Under the pieces are notes generated by a model, which searched no databases, was not told the DNA's origin, and saw only the letters and a list, made by a program, of their open reading frames with translations. The translations under genes and the position numbers were made by a program. Below, one piece after another: positions 43,001-51,651 of a stretch of 64,000 nucleotides of DNA (its first letter is position 1; each line of letters opens with the position of its first letter). The DNA is from a virus, in the IMG/VR virus record IMGVR_UViG_3300044618_002782, positions 64,001 through 128,000 of that record. One strand, given 5' to 3'.

Positions 43001-44074
43001 CCTACAGGATCAACTGGGCCATCTGGAGGACCAGTAGGCTCAACCGGTGCAACTGGACCACAAGGACCACAAGGACCAGCAGGTGCAGGTGCCACTGGAG
43101 CTAGTGGTGCTACAGGACCACAAGGAGCAACTGGTGCAGGTAGTGCAGTACCTGGACCACAAGGACCCACAGGACCACGTGGACCACAAGGACCACAAGG
43201 ACCAGCAGGCTCAGGTGCCACTGGAGCTAGTGGTGCTACAGGACCACAAGGAGCAACCGGTGCAGGTAGTGCAGTACCTGGTCCACAAGGACCACAAGGA
43301 CCCATTGGACCACAAGGACCAACAGGACCACAAGGCCCACAAGGACCAGGCGGCATTGGACCACAAGGACCACAAGGACCCATTGGACCACAAGGACCAC
43401 AAGGACCAGCAGGTGCAGGTGCAACTGGTGCTGCAGGACCACAAGGACCACAGGGACCACAAGGACCCATTGGACCACAAGGACCACAAGGACCGTCGGG
43501 TGATCCAGGCAGCGACACTAATATAAATGCTGTAGATACCGAAACCAACGCAAGTTATTATCCTGTGTTCGTATCTGCTACTGGGGAAAGTGTACTTGCT
43601 CGTGCCGACAATGCTGGTCTGACCTACAATCCCTTTACCAAGACCATGACAACAACCAATTTTGCTGGTACTGCTACTACAGCACTATACGCCGACTTGG
43701 CAGAACGATACTTGGCAGATGCAGAATATTCTCCAGGTACCTTGTTGGAGTTTGGTGGTGATCAAGAAGTTACACGCACAGCTACCAGTCACAGTGTACG
43801 TATAGCTGGAGTGGTATCAACTGATCCTGCTTACCTGATGAACTCTGGTTTGGAAGGAACTTTTGTAACCAGTGTAGCATTGACAGGTCGAGTGCCGTGC
43901 AGTGTGGTTGGTACAATTAGTAAAGGTGATCGATTGGTAGCAAGTGATATTCCGGGTGTGGCCACAGTGATGGATACTGCTCGATATCAGCCAGGATCAA
44001 TTGTGGGTAAAGCTCTCGAGGATTACAATTCTGAAGATGTGGGAATTATAACAGTAGTAGTAGGAAGATTGTAA
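40088..44074 (+). CDS. Collagen-like fibre protein (1328 aa)
   Basis: The first 55 residues are an attachment domain ending in [11 protein letters not shown]. From about residue 60 to 1140 the sequence is almost unbroken Gly-X-Y triplets ([30 protein letters not shown]), interrupted once near 285-345 by a globular module ([40 protein letters not shown]). The C-terminal 190 residues ([20 protein letters not shown] and [20 protein letters not shown]) are a fibre-tip domain seen in many phage tail fibres. It should form a long collagen triple helix, very probably a tail or head fibre. A perfect bidirectional terminator follows. Confidence 0.92.
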   Translation: MAKLLSNRVQTTPPADAEPDRTDWLAPQDAEPNLGVPGASGQILASGADGSRYWVDPGAGATGPQGPQGPRGPQGPTGSTGATGLTGATGFEGATGFSGATGFEGATGATGFEGATGFSGATGLNGSTGATGTGGATGATGLQGATGIAGSNGLDGATGITGATGDIGQTGATGLDGATGAGATGATGLDGATGAGATGATGPQGPQGPAGSGATGFDGATGATGAGATGATGPQGPRGPQGVNGFVGTTGATGSEGPQGPTGPTGPQGPTGPTGPQGPAGTSVTIIGSVPDVNVVPPGNPQTTLNAAFPGAIAGNGVIDTATGNLWVYDGALWENVGQITGPQGATGVNGLTGATGLTGTTGLEGSTGPQGPRGPQGFFGSTGPDGATGATGFDGSTGATGAGATGATGPQGPQGPAGAGSTVPGPQGPQGPQGPIGPQGPTGPIGPIGPQGPRGPQGPQGPQGPQGPIGPQGPQGPIGLTGAGATGATGPQGPQGSEGPQGPTGPQGPRGPQGPIGLTGPQGPTGPQGPTGPQGPQGPQGPQGSTGSGATGATGPQGPRGPQGEGATGATGPQGPQGPQGPIGLTGAGATGATGPQGPQGPRGPQGEGATGATGPQGPQGPIGPTGAGATGATGPQGPQGPQGSTGAGATGATGPQGPQGPQGPIGPTGAGATGATGLTGSTGPRGPQGPQGPIGPIGPQGPQGPTGAGATGATGPQGPQGPQGPQGAGSTVPGPQGPQGPQGPIGPQGPQGPTGAGATGATGPQGPQGPQGPIGPTGAGATGATGPQGPQGPIGPTGAGATGATGPQGPQGPNGATGLGSTGATGLTGSTGPSGGPVGSTGATGPQGPTGPQGPQGPTGPQGPTGPQGPQGPLGSTGATGLTGSTGPSGGPVGSTGATGPQGPQGPIGPQGPQGPRGPQGPQGPIGATGSGATGATGLTGSTGPSGGPVGSTGATGPQGPQGPRGPQGPTGSTGPSGGPVGSTGATGPQGPQGPAGAGATGASGATGPQGATGAGSAVPGPQGPTGPRGPQGPQGPAGSGATGASGATGPQGATGAGSAVPGPQGPQGPIGPQGPTGPQGPQGPGGIGPQGPQGPIGPQGPQGPAGAGATGAAGPQGPQGPQGPIGPQGPQGPSGDPGSDTNINAVDTETNASYYPVFVSATGESVLARADNAGLTYNPFTKTMTTTNFAGTATTALYADLAERYLADAEYSPGTLLEFGGDQEVTRTATSHSVRIAGVVSTDPAYLMNSGLEGTFVTSVALTGRVPCSVVGTISKGDRLVASDIPGVATVMDTARYQPGSIVGKALEDYNSEDVGIITVVVGRL
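40266..43500 (+). repeat. Tandem 9-bp repeat coding collagen triplets
   Basis: Dominated by GGACCACAAGGACCA-type units (Gly-Pro-Gln) and GGAGCAACAGG-type units (Gly-Ala-Thr). Blocks of 50-150 bp recur almost identically, for example TTAACAGGATCAACTGGG with CCATCTGGAGGACCAGTA near 42580, 42750, 42910 and 43010. Length change by slippage or recombination is likely. Long open frames on the other strand are by-products. Confidence 0.9.
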
Positions 44075-44077
44075 TAG

Positions 44078-44113
44078 TAAAAATAAACGGGCAATTTGCC
44101 CGTTTATTTTATT
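44078..44113. terminator. Bidirectional terminator between convergent genes
   Basis: AAATAAACGGGCAA and TTGCCCGTTTATTT form a near-perfect palindrome between the collagen-like gene (plus) and the Nudix gene (minus). Confidence 0.9.
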
Positions 44114-44549
44114 GTGCTGGGTGAACTACATCTTTCAATGTGGCAATTTTCTGTTTGACAACATCAAAATTTACAGTATTCCACAGCCCAGGATGCATGG
44201 GTTTTGGCAATACTGAACTGTCCATCCAAGCATACCCTAGATGTTCTTCGTTGAGTTTGGGTCGGAATTCACTGGCCACACAGCAAAAAAATGTATGATA
44301 AACAAATACATTATCAGTGCTGGTAAATTTTTCTAGCGGGACCAATCTCAAGTAATCGGGCATGAATCCCAACTCTTCAGTGCATTCTCTTGTAATGGTG
44401 TCCATGAGGGTTTCTGCAGATTCGACCTTGCCACCGGGCAATCCCCATGTGTTTGGGTTTTTAGGATCGTTACGCATGAGATATAGATATCGTTGTGTAT
44501 CAAAACTATAAAACCAAACCCCAACTGCATTTACAGAACTATGCTCCAT
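44109..44549 (-). CDS. Nudix hydrolase
   Basis: A 146-aa Nudix enzyme; these hydrolyse nucleoside diphosphates linked to another group. The Nudix box is complete: GKVESAETLMDTITRECTEE followed by LGF, with the catalytic RE..EE residues. The rest has typical strands (VWFYSFDTQRYLYLMRNDP, WGLPGG, VFVYHTFFCC). The substrate cannot be told from sequence; T4 has its own Nudix gene (NudE). The start lies inside the last 19 bases of gp15, so it is co-translated with that neck gene in a structural operon. Confidence 0.9.
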   Translation of the reverse strand: MEHSSVNAVGVWFYSFDTQRYLYLMRNDPKNPNTWGLPGGKVESAETLMDTITRECTEELGFMPDYLRLVPLEKFTSTDNVFVYHTFFCCVASEFRPKLNEEHLGYAWMDSSVLPKPMHPGLWNTVNFDVVKQKIATLKDVVHPAQ

Positions 44550-45910
44550 TCGCCACCCGGATAAAGACCTTCGTAACTTTTAACCCATTCACTACCAGTC
44601 CAAAGATATTGTAATCCTGTGGTAATGTTTGTAGTGTATTGTATATTAGTTCCTGTGGTGCTGTCAAATGCAACTAACCAATCTTGCCCGTCGTATTCAA
44701 TAATGTCATTGGCTTGAGCCACTACAGCACCCCACGCTACAGATGGTGTTGTATTATCAGCATTACCGATACTGTTTAGAATAAGATATCGTTGCCCAAT
44801 TGCAGAAACAGGTAGTCCGGCTCCAGGACCACTTAGTAGTGGATCAATCACAGCATCTATTGCCGGCAATGTATTCTGTGGAACAGTGTCAGTGTCGACA
44901 TCAAACAACAGGAATCTCTGATCAGTTGGATCATAACTTACTGTTCCAATAATGTCGGCGGTTTCGTCCCAGGGATTGGTCAGTCGTATCTGTGTAATAC
45001 CGGGTCTAAAATTTCCATACAGGTTCATCACTGTGGGCCAGTACTCGTTGCTGGGTGGCGAATCTGGCAACACAGGAGATGAGTTGGGTTCGTCAACTAC
45101 AGCACTGAGTTTTAAAATTTGTAATTTATTACCAATTAACAAAACTTGGTACATGTATGGAGTAAATTTTTGCCTTGTGCCTAATAACAGATCACTGTTC
45201 TGAATGGCTTCTACCGCATCTCCTTGATCATCGAATGCAGAGGCAATGATTTTTTCAATCACACCCAACTTTTTGACCTTGGCTGGACTAGATATCCAAA
45301 TTGGAATTGAAAATTTCATAGTCATGATATCTATGGGATTTTCTGTTCCTTGCGGTATTGTACGACTAGACCATATAGTATCATCTAAATCCACAACGCT
45401 TAGGCTGGTCCAATCCAAATAGTTGTCGGTGCTTTGAATTTCCAGACTGGGATTGAACAACGTAGAAATTTGCTCAAATATCTGCAATTTTTGATTGGTG
45501 TTTGATGTCCAAATGTCCAAGCTCAAGGACATTTTGTAAGGCACTGGCATCAAGCGTTCGATTGTGAATGCATTACCTTGTGTGGTTTCATAACTTTCGG
45601 ATTGAGTATCATAAAATCGTTGACGCACCTGCTGGTTGCTGACAAAATAAGGATCCTGTAGTCGCTCACGTGCATAGTTCATACCGGTAATGTAAAAAGT
45701 CATCAAAGGAGTCGAAGGCAATGCACTTGATGAGTTTTCTTGCAACACTGTTTGAGCCAGTCGTGTCCAGTCACCATAGCGAACTGGCACCCGTATCAGC
45801 GCAGCTTCGTTAGAATTGGTACGTCCGTATTCAACTTGAAAGTTACTAAACATTCTAGTAAACTGCAAGAGAAAACGACGTATTTGAGCATCATAAAAAA
45901 ATTGTTGCAT
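44531..45910 (-). CDS. 15: Tail terminator / proximal sheath stabiliser gp15
   Basis: gp15 caps the T4 tail and joins it to the head neck. The N-terminal about 240 residues are the gp15 domain: QFFYDAQIRRFLLQFTRMFS, NFQVEYGRT, LIRVPVRYGDWTRLAQTVLQ, ERLMPVPYKMSLSLDIWTSN and IEKIIASAF. The family in T4 has 272 residues; here the protein is 459 aa, with an extra C-terminal half (LRLTNPWDETADIIGTVSY-like, then QRYLILNSIGNADNTTPSVA and WTGSEWVKSYEGLYPGGEWS) that reads like a beta-rich decoration. Gene order gp14, gp15, Nudix on the minus strand. Confidence 0.85.
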   Translation of the reverse strand: MQQFFYDAQIRRFLLQFTRMFSNFQVEYGRTNSNEAALIRVPVRYGDWTRLAQTVLQENSSSALPSTPLMTFYITGMNYARERLQDPYFVSNQQVRQRFYDTQSESYETTQGNAFTIERLMPVPYKMSLSLDIWTSNTNQKLQIFEQISTLFNPSLEIQSTDNYLDWTSLSVVDLDDTIWSSRTIPQGTENPIDIMTMKFSIPIWISSPAKVKKLGVIEKIIASAFDDQGDAVEAIQNSDLLLGTRQKFTPYMYQVLLIGNKLQILKLSAVVDEPNSSPVLPDSPPSNEYWPTVMNLYGNFRPGITQIRLTNPWDETADIIGTVSYDPTDQRFLLFDVDTDTVPQNTLPAIDAVIDPLLSGPGAGLPVSAIGQRYLILNSIGNADNTTPSVAWGAVVAQANDIIEYDGQDWLVAFDSTTGTNIQYTTNITTGLQYLWTGSEWVKSYEGLYPGGEWSIVL

Positions 45911-45913
45911 ATT

Positions 45914-47284
45914 TTAACTCGATCTTTGTCCAGGTTGTGTACCGGGATAAGGGTTAGCCGGTTTGTTGCCGCCTTGATTACCGTTGTCAGCTTGAGGTTT
46001 CAAAATCTCACTCAGACTCTGACGACTTGGTATATTACCCTGATCCGTAGTGGATGTAGTATATGTATTGTTAACAAACGTACTGCGTAAAGTATTGTTC
46101 TGTGGACCGTTAGTTAGATTAGTTCTAACATTCTCTTCAATCTTGACCCAAGTACGCCCATTGTATCGAAACAATCGATTTGGAAAGTAGTCTAGTCGCA
46201 ACGCATACTGTCCGTCTTGCGGATTGATCGGAAATGACACGCCCGGAGTAACAGGCAACCCATTGGGTGCAATACCGTCGCCAGTTAGGTAGCCCATGGT
46301 CCATCCGTCGGACCGTGGAGATACCGATGCTTCGTCGGCATTGACTCCAGTCTGACTAGCATTAATATAGGTGCTGTCAATAGTTGGTCCTTGCGGATTG
46401 CCTGGTGTGCCAGTAGGATTGGTTGAGAATATGTAAAAGCTCGTTGTGTCGTAACCCGATAATGGAAGCTCGGCTTCGGCTTGATTCAAGATAGCATCGT
46501 TAATTTCCAGATCTTTGGGTCTGGTACTGGCTTCAGTTTCGACTGTATCGCACTCTTTGCTGATCCAGAAGTTGGTGTCGGTGATGTCTGTTCCAACAGG
46601 AACACCTTGTAGAGCACGATAGTGCTGATCTCCTGCCAACACAACTGACCCCACAGGATAGTAATTGCCTGAATCCCAAATGGCATTGTTGTCCAAACAG
46701 GCATTGACAATGTCTTGGTACTCTTGACTATTGGTCATAGGAGTGGCTTTGACACGCCACAAGTGCGGCAACCAGGTTTGGCTAAATCCTTCGCTGGCAA
46801 AGCTGGCATCTTGTATTACATAAAATCTTGGCAAGGGTGGCGTAGCTGGATTCAGTGGATTCCAGTCTTTGAGATTGGGAAATTCCAAAACATCGCCACT
46901 CATTAACTTGCGTTGAAACGTATCAATCATGTCATTGTAGTGAAATGTAATAAACAAGGTATCGTTGTTTAAAAACAGTCCAAACTGTGTCAAGTCAAAA
47001 TCAATATCCTGTTGACGATAAACTCCGCGCATGCGATAAATGTCAGCATCGTATTTTCGGTCCCGTATTTCGCCCAACAACAAGTCTTCGATGAACAAGG
47101 GACTGCTCTCAGCGTAGTTGGGCTGAGTGGCATCACCATTTACTCCGGTGGTTGTAGAATTGTCAGCAGTGGGTTTTGGCCCCATGTACTTGTGAACAAA
47201 AATGTCAAGCCCGCCCACAGTGAACATTTCACTTATGGTGCGATCAAAATATCGATAATCGGCCGTTTTATTGGGCCGGTACAT
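45914..47284 (-). CDS. 14: Neck protein gp14
   Basis: gp14 and gp13 form the neck complex that seals the filled head in T4. The N-terminal part YRPNKTADYRYFDRTISEMF, then TVGGLDIFVHKYMGPKP, and FIEDLLLGEIRDRKYDADIY, are characteristic. The middle has long insertions (QGVPVGTDITDTNFWISKEC, RPKDLEINDAILNQAEAELP) and the end is Asn/Gln/Gly-rich (DNGNQGGNKPANPYPGTQPG), larger than T4 gp14. The first ATG in a plausible place is 47284, but the ribosome site AAGGAG lies 17 nt upstream of it, 7 nt before an in-frame ATT at 47299 (ATT CCA CGT CTC AGC ATG), so a rare ATT start is possible. gp13 lies 1.3 kb away on the other strand. Confidence 0.83.
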   Translation of the reverse strand: MYRPNKTADYRYFDRTISEMFTVGGLDIFVHKYMGPKPTADNSTTTGVNGDATQPNYAESSPLFIEDLLLGEIRDRKYDADIYRMRGVYRQQDIDFDLTQFGLFLNNDTLFITFHYNDMIDTFQRKLMSGDVLEFPNLKDWNPLNPATPPLPRFYVIQDASFASEGFSQTWLPHLWRVKATPMTNSQEYQDIVNACLDNNAIWDSGNYYPVGSVVLAGDQHYRALQGVPVGTDITDTNFWISKECDTVETEASTRPKDLEINDAILNQAEAELPLSGYDTTSFYIFSTNPTGTPGNPQGPTIDSTYINASQTGVNADEASVSPRSDGWTMGYLTGDGIAPNGLPVTPGVSFPINPQDGQYALRLDYFPNRLFRYNGRTWVKIEENVRTNLTNGPQNNTLRSTFVNNTYTTSTTDQGNIPSRQSLSEILKPQADNGNQGGNKPANPYPGTQPGQRSS

Positions 47285-47316
47285 GCTGAGACGTGGAATT
47301 TTGGTTCTCCTTGCAG

Positions 47317-47324
47317 TATTTAGT
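47317..47324 (-). promoter_or_regulatory. Late promoter motif before gp14
   Basis: Minus strand ACTAAATA, just upstream of the AAGGAG ribosome site; drives gp14-gp15-Nudix. Confidence 0.65.
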
Positions 47325-47339
47325 TGTATCTTGCAACGG

Positions 47340-47368
47340 TTGACCGCTATCGGAACAGGTGCTATAAT
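47340..47368 (+). promoter_or_regulatory. Early sigma70-type promoter
   Basis: TTGACC (47340-47345) and perfect TATAAT (47363-47368), 17-bp spacer, divergent from the gp14 late promoter. It leads to the gene at 47402. Confidence 0.82.
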
Positions 47369-47401
47369 GCTATATACTTGGAAATTCCCAATAGGAACAC
47401 A

Positions 47402-48547
47402 ATGAAATCCGTAGCCCAAAAACCCATTAAGTCAATGACCCCGCGCAGCTTAGATGTTGGTACAGGTCCAGAACCTGATTGGAAACAGCAGCCCGAGGAC
47501 GACTACAGAAAAAGCCGTTTGACAACCATGTTCAACTGGTATAACTATTACTACGGCAAAAAAGAAGCTAGAGATTGCATCATTGATTGGTTGAGCCGTA
47601 CCGGTCGTGCTACAGAAGCCAAGGACTTTGCTCGGGTGCCCGAAAATGCTGTGACACGAATGGGAATCGGTTGGCTATGCCGTGCCAACCTGTTGGGATT
47701 GCAGTTGTCTGAATCTGAATTGGCCACAATCAATGCTGCCATAGCCGATTATATCGAAGCACATCGTCGTGTCAAAGCAGTGGTTGAAACTGCAGAGGCA
47801 GCAGTGATACGACCCAATATTCAAGATCGTTTGCGTGAAAAACTGGTAGAAGCAGCCGGCGAACTAGAGGGCATGTACGACGAGATGATTCAGTCTGGTG
47901 CCAAGATGTCAGCCAATTACAAGCCTGTGAGCCTGTTCCGCAGCATGAATGTAGCACCGCAAATGATCAACGAAATTGCCACTCAGTGGAAAACACGACT
48001 GGATGAATTGGAAGAAGTTGCCAAAGGCAAAGACGCTGACCTAGTTGAAGGCTATAGCCAATTTGGCAAGCTGCAAATTCGTAATCTCATTAAATTTGCT
48101 GAAACAGTAATCAACGACTGCGGTGCGTACATTCAGATCAAGAAAGTTGAACGCAAGCCACGTGCCAAAAAAGCAGTACCGGTTGAAAAGATTGTGTCCA
48201 AATTCAAACATCTAAGAGCCTTAACTGATCCAAAACTGCAGGGCGAACCAGCTACCAAGCTGGTTGGAGCCAGCGAGGCTTGGCTATATGATACTGCTAA
48301 ACGCAAATTGATTTATGTGGTAGCAGACACTCATGTGGGCAGTCTCACTGTCAAGGGATCCAGTGTTATTGGTTTTGATCCTGCAACAACAGTACAAAAA
48401 ACTCTGCGTAAACCGGCAGAGCAACTCAAAAGTATTACCAGTGTGGGAAAACCAGCTGCACGTAAAGCTTTCAAAGAAATCAAAGCCACCGAAGTTAAAT
48501 GGAATGGCCGCAGCAATGAGCATTTGCTGATACTAAAGGTTTACTAA
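47402..48547 (+). CDS. Early-promoter protein of unknown function between the neck genes
   Basis: A 381-aa Lys-rich protein. It opens KSVAQKPIKSMTPRSLDVGT, then FNWYNYYYGKKEARDCIIDW and LLGLQLSESELATINAAIAD; the middle is helical (VIRPNIQDRLREKLVEAAGE), followed by a basic RKPRAKKAVPVEKIV stretch and a beta-rich C-terminal domain (SEAWLYDTAKRKLIYVVADT, SSVIGFDPATTVQKTLRKPA). I do not recognise the family, though proteins of this type are found in T4-like phages of aquatic bacteria. It has a sigma70-type promoter, so it should be made early, unlike its structural neighbours. The ATG at 47402 has AGGAAC before it; an upstream in-frame TTG (47324) lies before the promoter and is rejected. Confidence 0.72.
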   Translation: MKSVAQKPIKSMTPRSLDVGTGPEPDWKQQPEDDYRKSRLTTMFNWYNYYYGKKEARDCIIDWLSRTGRATEAKDFARVPENAVTRMGIGWLCRANLLGLQLSESELATINAAIADYIEAHRRVKAVVETAEAAVIRPNIQDRLREKLVEAAGELEGMYDEMIQSGAKMSANYKPVSLFRSMNVAPQMINEIATQWKTRLDELEEVAKGKDADLVEGYSQFGKLQIRNLIKFAETVINDCGAYIQIKKVERKPRAKKAVPVEKIVSKFKHLRALTDPKLQGEPATKLVGASEAWLYDTAKRKLIYVVADTHVGSLTVKGSSVIGFDPATTVQKTLRKPAEQLKSITSVGKPAARKAFKEIKATEVKWNGRSNEHLLILKVY

Positions 48548-48550
48548 ATA
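48543..48550 (+). promoter_or_regulatory. Late promoter motif before gp13
   Basis: ACTAAATA, overlapping the preceding stop codon; a GTAAGGAGCC ribosome site follows. Confidence 0.66.
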
Positions 48551-48569
48551 CTAGGGTAAGGAGCCCCAA

Positions 48570-49334
48570 ATGGCAGACCAAACCCTAGATCCACTAAAAA
48601 AACAACTGATTGATTATGTACAACTACAGTTAGGCAGTCAAATTGTAGACGTTGAATTAGATCCTGCACACTACGAAGCAGCGTATCAGCGCACAATTGG
48701 TACTTACCGTCAGCGTAGTCAAAATGCCTACGAAGAAAGCTATAGTTTTATGCAGTTGTTGGACAATGTAAACGAATACACTTTGCCACAAGAAGTCACA
48801 CAAGTACGGCAAATTTTTCGACGCACAATTGGATTGAGCACCGGTGGCAGTGCCAGCAGCTTTGATCCATTTGGCGCAGCAACATTAAACGTGTATCTGC
48901 TGAACTTTAACCAGTCGGGCGGCAGCCTGGCTACTTACGACTTTTATCAACAATATGTGGAGCTTGCTGCCAGAATGTTCGGCGGATACATCAACTACAC
49001 ATTCAATCCTGTTACCAAAAAACTACAGCTGATTCGTGACCCTAAAGGCACTGGAGAAGTTGTCCTGCTGTGGACTTATAATCTGCGTCCAGAAATTGTA
49101 TTACTGAGCGACTTTCAGATCAGTCAATGGATTCGTGACTACATGGTGGGTGCTTGTAAGTACATCATTGGTGAAGCTAGAGAAAAATTTGGTACTATTG
49201 CTGGTCCACAAGGCGGCGGAACCTTAAACGGTGCTGCTATGAAGTCGGAAGGTCAAGCTATGATGGACAAATGCATAGAAGACCTCAAGTTGTATGTAGA
49301 CGGTTCGCAACCATTGACCTTGGTAATCGGCTAA
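48570..49334 (+). CDS. 13: Neck protein gp13
   Basis: The head-closure partner of gp14. The 254-aa sequence has [80 protein letters not shown] and [20 protein letters not shown], a clear gp13 pattern. A late promoter and a good AAGGAG site give it a separate late transcript. A homing endonuclease gene on the other strand overlaps its stop codon by four bases, a sign of recent insertion at this spot. Confidence 0.92.
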   Translation: MADQTLDPLKKQLIDYVQLQLGSQIVDVELDPAHYEAAYQRTIGTYRQRSQNAYEESYSFMQLLDNVNEYTLPQEVTQVRQIFRRTIGLSTGGSASSFDPFGAATLNVYLLNFNQSGGSLATYDFYQQYVELAARMFGGYINYTFNPVTKKLQLIRDPKGTGEVVLLWTYNLRPEIVLLSDFQISQWIRDYMVGACKYIIGEAREKFGTIAGPQGGGTLNGAAMKSEGQAMMDKCIEDLKLYVDGSQPLTLVIG

Positions 49335-49966
49335 TTGTTTTTGCGAGCAGCATCACGTGCTCGCTTTTTAGCGCCAATGATTGCTCGAGTTGCGGCTGTT
49401 TGGATTCTTCCTTCTTGATTACTAGTGGCACCTCTGCCAATTTGCCATCCGTTGTTTAAGAAATTATTAACTTCTGTTAAATTGACTCGCATTGAATCTG
49501 TACTATTATGGATCCATTTTTGATTTTTAGTGGTACCTTTTTTTGCATTAACTTGTGGCGAGTATGTTTTGCCTAAATTAATTTGCATTAGAGTTTTTTT
49601 AGTAGAGTTTGTGTGTTTAAATCCTGCATTTGATGCAATTCTTTTTGCAATAGTTTTAGGGCTTTGTTTGACTCCTGCTGCCCCATCGCCACCATCTGTT
49701 AAATTTCTAAGTATTCCTGTGCCTAAATCTTTTCGACCGTACCATCTTATTAGCCTACGTTCGATTGCTAATGCACCGATGTTAGTTAAGTTTGATTCTA
49801 CAATAACGATACGATGATAATCTGTTGGGACAATAACATTATGTTCTTTTTCCCACGCCCTGTATCGTTGTCCTTTACCGATATAATACGGTGTTAGATT
49901 ACCTTTGCGTAGATATACGTAAACATAGAAACCGGGCGGATAAGTAGACAGGCTGATGCTCCTCAA
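49331..49966 (-). CDS. GIY-YIG homing endonuclease
   Basis: A GIY-YIG endonuclease of up to 211 aa: [20 protein letters not shown] with the core tyrosines, then [20 protein letters not shown] and NLTDGGDG. The C-terminal half is basic with NUMOD-type pieces ([40 protein letters not shown]). No ATG is available: 49966 is a TTG; an in-frame CTG (about 15 nt further in) has GAGGAG 7 nt before it and may be the real start. It is related to the gene at 18475-19089 and abuts gp13, a typical homing target neighbourhood. A late motif is at 50013-50020. Confidence 0.82.
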   Translation of the reverse strand: MRSISLSTYPPGFYVYVYLRKGNLTPYYIGKGQRYRAWEKEHNVIVPTDYHRIVIVESNLTNIGALAIERRLIRWYGRKDLGTGILRNLTDGGDGAAGVKQSPKTIAKRIASNAGFKHTNSTKKTLMQINLGKTYSPQVNAKKGTTKNQKWIHNSTDSMRVNLTEVNNFLNNGWQIGRGATSNQEGRIQTAATRAIIGAKKRARDAARKNN

Positions 49967-50012
49967 AAGCGTTAGAACGGGTGGATGTTGGTAGCATCGC
50001 GATCCGTGCTAT

Positions 50013-50020
50013 TATTTATT
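50013..50020 (-). promoter_or_regulatory. Late promoter motif before the GIY-YIG gene
   Basis: Minus strand AATAAATA, about 46 nt upstream of the start region of the gene at 49331-49966. Confidence 0.5.
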
Positions 50021-50029
50021 CTGATTTCA

Positions 50030-50058
50030 TTGACAATTGCATAGTATTGTCTTATAAT
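50030..50058 (+). promoter_or_regulatory. Consensus early sigma70 promoter
   Basis: Perfect TTGACA (50030-50035) and TATAAT (50053-50058) with a 17-bp spacer. The predicted start point (about 50065) falls on or next to the ATG of the exonuclease gene. Confidence 0.9.
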
Positions 50059-50064
50059 AATGGT

Positions 50065-50589
50065 ATGAGCTCCCTTATGATCGATATCGAAACCATTGGA
50101 GTAGCACCTGCTGCTACTATTCTAACCATTGCTGCCCAATCTTTTGATCCATTGGGTTCCGGGTACTACAAACAACATTACTATGCTAGAATTGATTTAG
50201 ACAGCCAAGAAAATCGTACCATTGACGAAAGCACATTAAACTGGTGGGCTACTCAACCTGCAGTAGCCCGTGACGAAGCATTTGCTGAAGATAATCGAGT
50301 ACCTCTTGACCAAGCCTTAGATGAGTTAGGTAAGCTTATTTGGACTAGCAATTTTTTATGGTGTCAAGGCCCTACATTTGACTGCACTATTCTAGAACAT
50401 GCCTACAAGAGCTACAATAAACCTATACCTTGGCAATATTTCAAAGTTAGGGACAGCCGAACACTTTGTAGTGTATGGCCCAACCGCCCCAAACCACCCA
50501 CAACACACCATGCATTAGAAGATTGTCGCAAGCAGATTGATCTAGTGCAAGCAACACTTAGACATTTGAACGTTAAGGAATTATCATGA
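50065..50589 (+). CDS. dexA: DexA-like 3'-5' exonuclease (DEDD family)
   Basis: A 174-aa exonuclease with the three DEDDh motifs: MIDIETIG (Asp7, Glu9), LWCQGPTFDCTILEHAY (second Asp) and HHALEDCRKQ (His and last Asp). T4 DexA is of this type and degrades host DNA or trims ends. I reject a start at 49981, which lies upstream of the promoter. The promoter's predicted +1 coincides with the ATG at 50065, so translation may be leaderless; the ATG at 50077 (MIDIET) would keep all motifs and is the alternative. Its end overlaps gp1 by ATGA. Confidence 0.85.
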   Translation: MSSLMIDIETIGVAPAATILTIAAQSFDPLGSGYYKQHYYARIDLDSQENRTIDESTLNWWATQPAVARDEAFAEDNRVPLDQALDELGKLIWTSNFLWCQGPTFDCTILEHAYKSYNKPIPWQYFKVRDSRTLCSVWPNRPKPPTTHHALEDCRKQIDLVQATLRHLNVKELS

Positions 50590-51224
50590 TTATTGGAATT
50601 TGCGGCCTGATTGGGTCCGGCAAAGACACTGTAGCTGACTACTTGGTAAACGTACACGGGTTTAGGCGTGAAAGCTTTGCAGGCACTTTAAAAGATGCTG
50701 TGGCTGCTGTGTTTGACTGGGATCGTACCTTGTTGGAAGGACGTACCAGAGCCTCCAGAGAGTGGCGCGAGCAACGCGATGAATGGTGGAGCCGCCGTTT
50801 AGGACAAGACATTACACCACGCTGGGTGCTGCAATACTGGGGCACAGAAGTCATGCGCCGCGGATTTCACGACGATATTTGGATTGCTAGCATTGAAAAC
50901 AAAATACGCAACAGCAGCGACAACGTGGTCTTAAGTGATTGCCGTTTCCCCAATGAAATTGCCAGTATTCGCAACGCTGGTGGGCGTATTGTGCGCACTT
51001 GTCGTGGACCAGATCCCGAATGGTTTCATGCTGCCGAAGTGGTAAATCGTGGTCCTACACTGAATTTGTCCTGGGCCAGTAATCGATCTGTACTAGACAC
51101 ATTCAAGGTGCATGCCAGCGAAACTGCCTGGGTAGGAACTGATTTTGACCATGTGCTTGACAATAATCATTCAATGGATGACTTGTATGCTCAAGTAGAT
51201 CGCATTGTCAAAAATCAGGAGTAA
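50586..51224 (+). CDS. 1: Deoxynucleoside monophosphate kinase gp1
   Basis: gp1 phosphorylates dNMPs to dNDPs for phage DNA synthesis. The P-loop GLIGSGKDT lies at 7-15 (ICGLIGSGKDTVADYL), followed by RRESFAGTLKDAVAAVFDWD, the lid-type region WVLQYWGTEVMRRGFHDDIW and DCRFPNEIASIRNAGGRIVR. These blocks and the 212-aa length fit T4 gp1 (241 aa). It is co-translated with the exonuclease (ATGA overlap) from a strong early promoter, and its 3' end overlaps a convergent zinc-finger gene by 17 nt. Confidence 0.9.
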   Translation: MIIGICGLIGSGKDTVADYLVNVHGFRRESFAGTLKDAVAAVFDWDRTLLEGRTRASREWREQRDEWWSRRLGQDITPRWVLQYWGTEVMRRGFHDDIWIASIENKIRNSSDNVVLSDCRFPNEIASIRNAGGRIVRTCRGPDPEWFHAAEVVNRGPTLNLSWASNRSVLDTFKVHASETAWVGTDFDHVLDNNHSMDDLYAQVDRIVKNQE

Positions 51225-51552
51225 TATCACCTGCACGCCAGGGTAGTTCCAATCTGACAATTTCAGCAATACAGTTCAAGCACACTGTTTTTAAGTTTCG
51301 TGTTTCGCAGTTATTTAGATCCCCGTCTACATGATACACAGTCAACTGAGTATGGTGTCTAGCCCGAAACCCACATCTATCACATGTGGGTTTTTTCTTG
51401 TAACCGGCTGTCAGCCATCTGGGTCTGGCTGGTTTGATCTTTTTGTCTTGCCTAATACACACGTTACAACGACTGCGATAGTACAGTTTTTCACGGTGAT
51501 AGCCATTTATAGCAGCGGGATTTTTGTTGCAAACCTTGCATAGCGGTCTCAT
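51208..51552 (-). CDS. Zinc-binding HNH-like protein
   Basis: A 114-aa basic protein with two cysteine pairs (LCKVCNKN and RCNVCIRQ near the N-terminus; TCDRCGFRA and VCLNCIAEI later) and an HNH-like centre, HHTQLTVYHVDGDLNNCETR, followed by NLKTVC. This matches the small HNH/zinc-ribbon proteins scattered in T4-like cyanophages. It could be a nuclease or DNA-binding protein; the active-site His-Asn-His arrangement is only partly present. A late motif ends 5 nt before its ATG, with no ribosome site. It is convergent to gp1 and divergent from gp18. Confidence 0.68.
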   Translation of the reverse strand: MRPLCKVCNKNPAAINGYHREKLYYRSRCNVCIRQDKKIKPARPRWLTAGYKKKPTCDRCGFRARHHTQLTVYHVDGDLNNCETRNLKTVCLNCIAEIVRLELPWRAGDITPDF

Positions 51553-51557
51553 ACGAC

Positions 51558-51565
51558 TATTTATT
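51558..51565 (-). promoter_or_regulatory. Late promoter motif fused to the zinc-binding gene start
   Basis: Minus strand AATAAATA, 5 nt before the ATG at 51552; predicts a leaderless mRNA. Confidence 0.6.
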
Positions 51566-51615
51566 GATTAGACCTTAATCAAGGTATACATAATCACCTG
51601 ATTTTTGGTCGATGC

Positions 51616-51623
51616 AATAAATA
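51616..51623 (+). promoter_or_regulatory. Late promoter motif before gp18
   Basis: AATAAATA, followed by an AAAAGGAT ribosome site before the ATG at 51652. Confidence 0.7.
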
Positions 51624-51651
51624 TCATTAACCCATTTAAAAGGATAACATT

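Noticed and set aside
40266-43500. CRISPR-like repeats
   Set aside because: The short repeats are continuous coding triplets of a collagen-like protein, with no spacers and no palindromic repeat unit.
41215-43548. A 777-codon open frame antisense to the collagen-like gene
   Set aside because: It is Cys-Gly-Pro repeat sequence created by reading the complementary strand of Gly-Pro-Gln codons, without a ribosome site; a by-product of the repeat.
47324-47401. Upstream TTG start for the 47402 gene
   Set aside because: The TTG lies upstream of the -35 element; the ATG at 47402 has its own ribosome site downstream of the promoter.
49981-50064. Upstream extension of the exonuclease gene to 49981
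   Set aside because: The extension lies upstream of and across a consensus sigma70 promoter, and its translation is not like the family.
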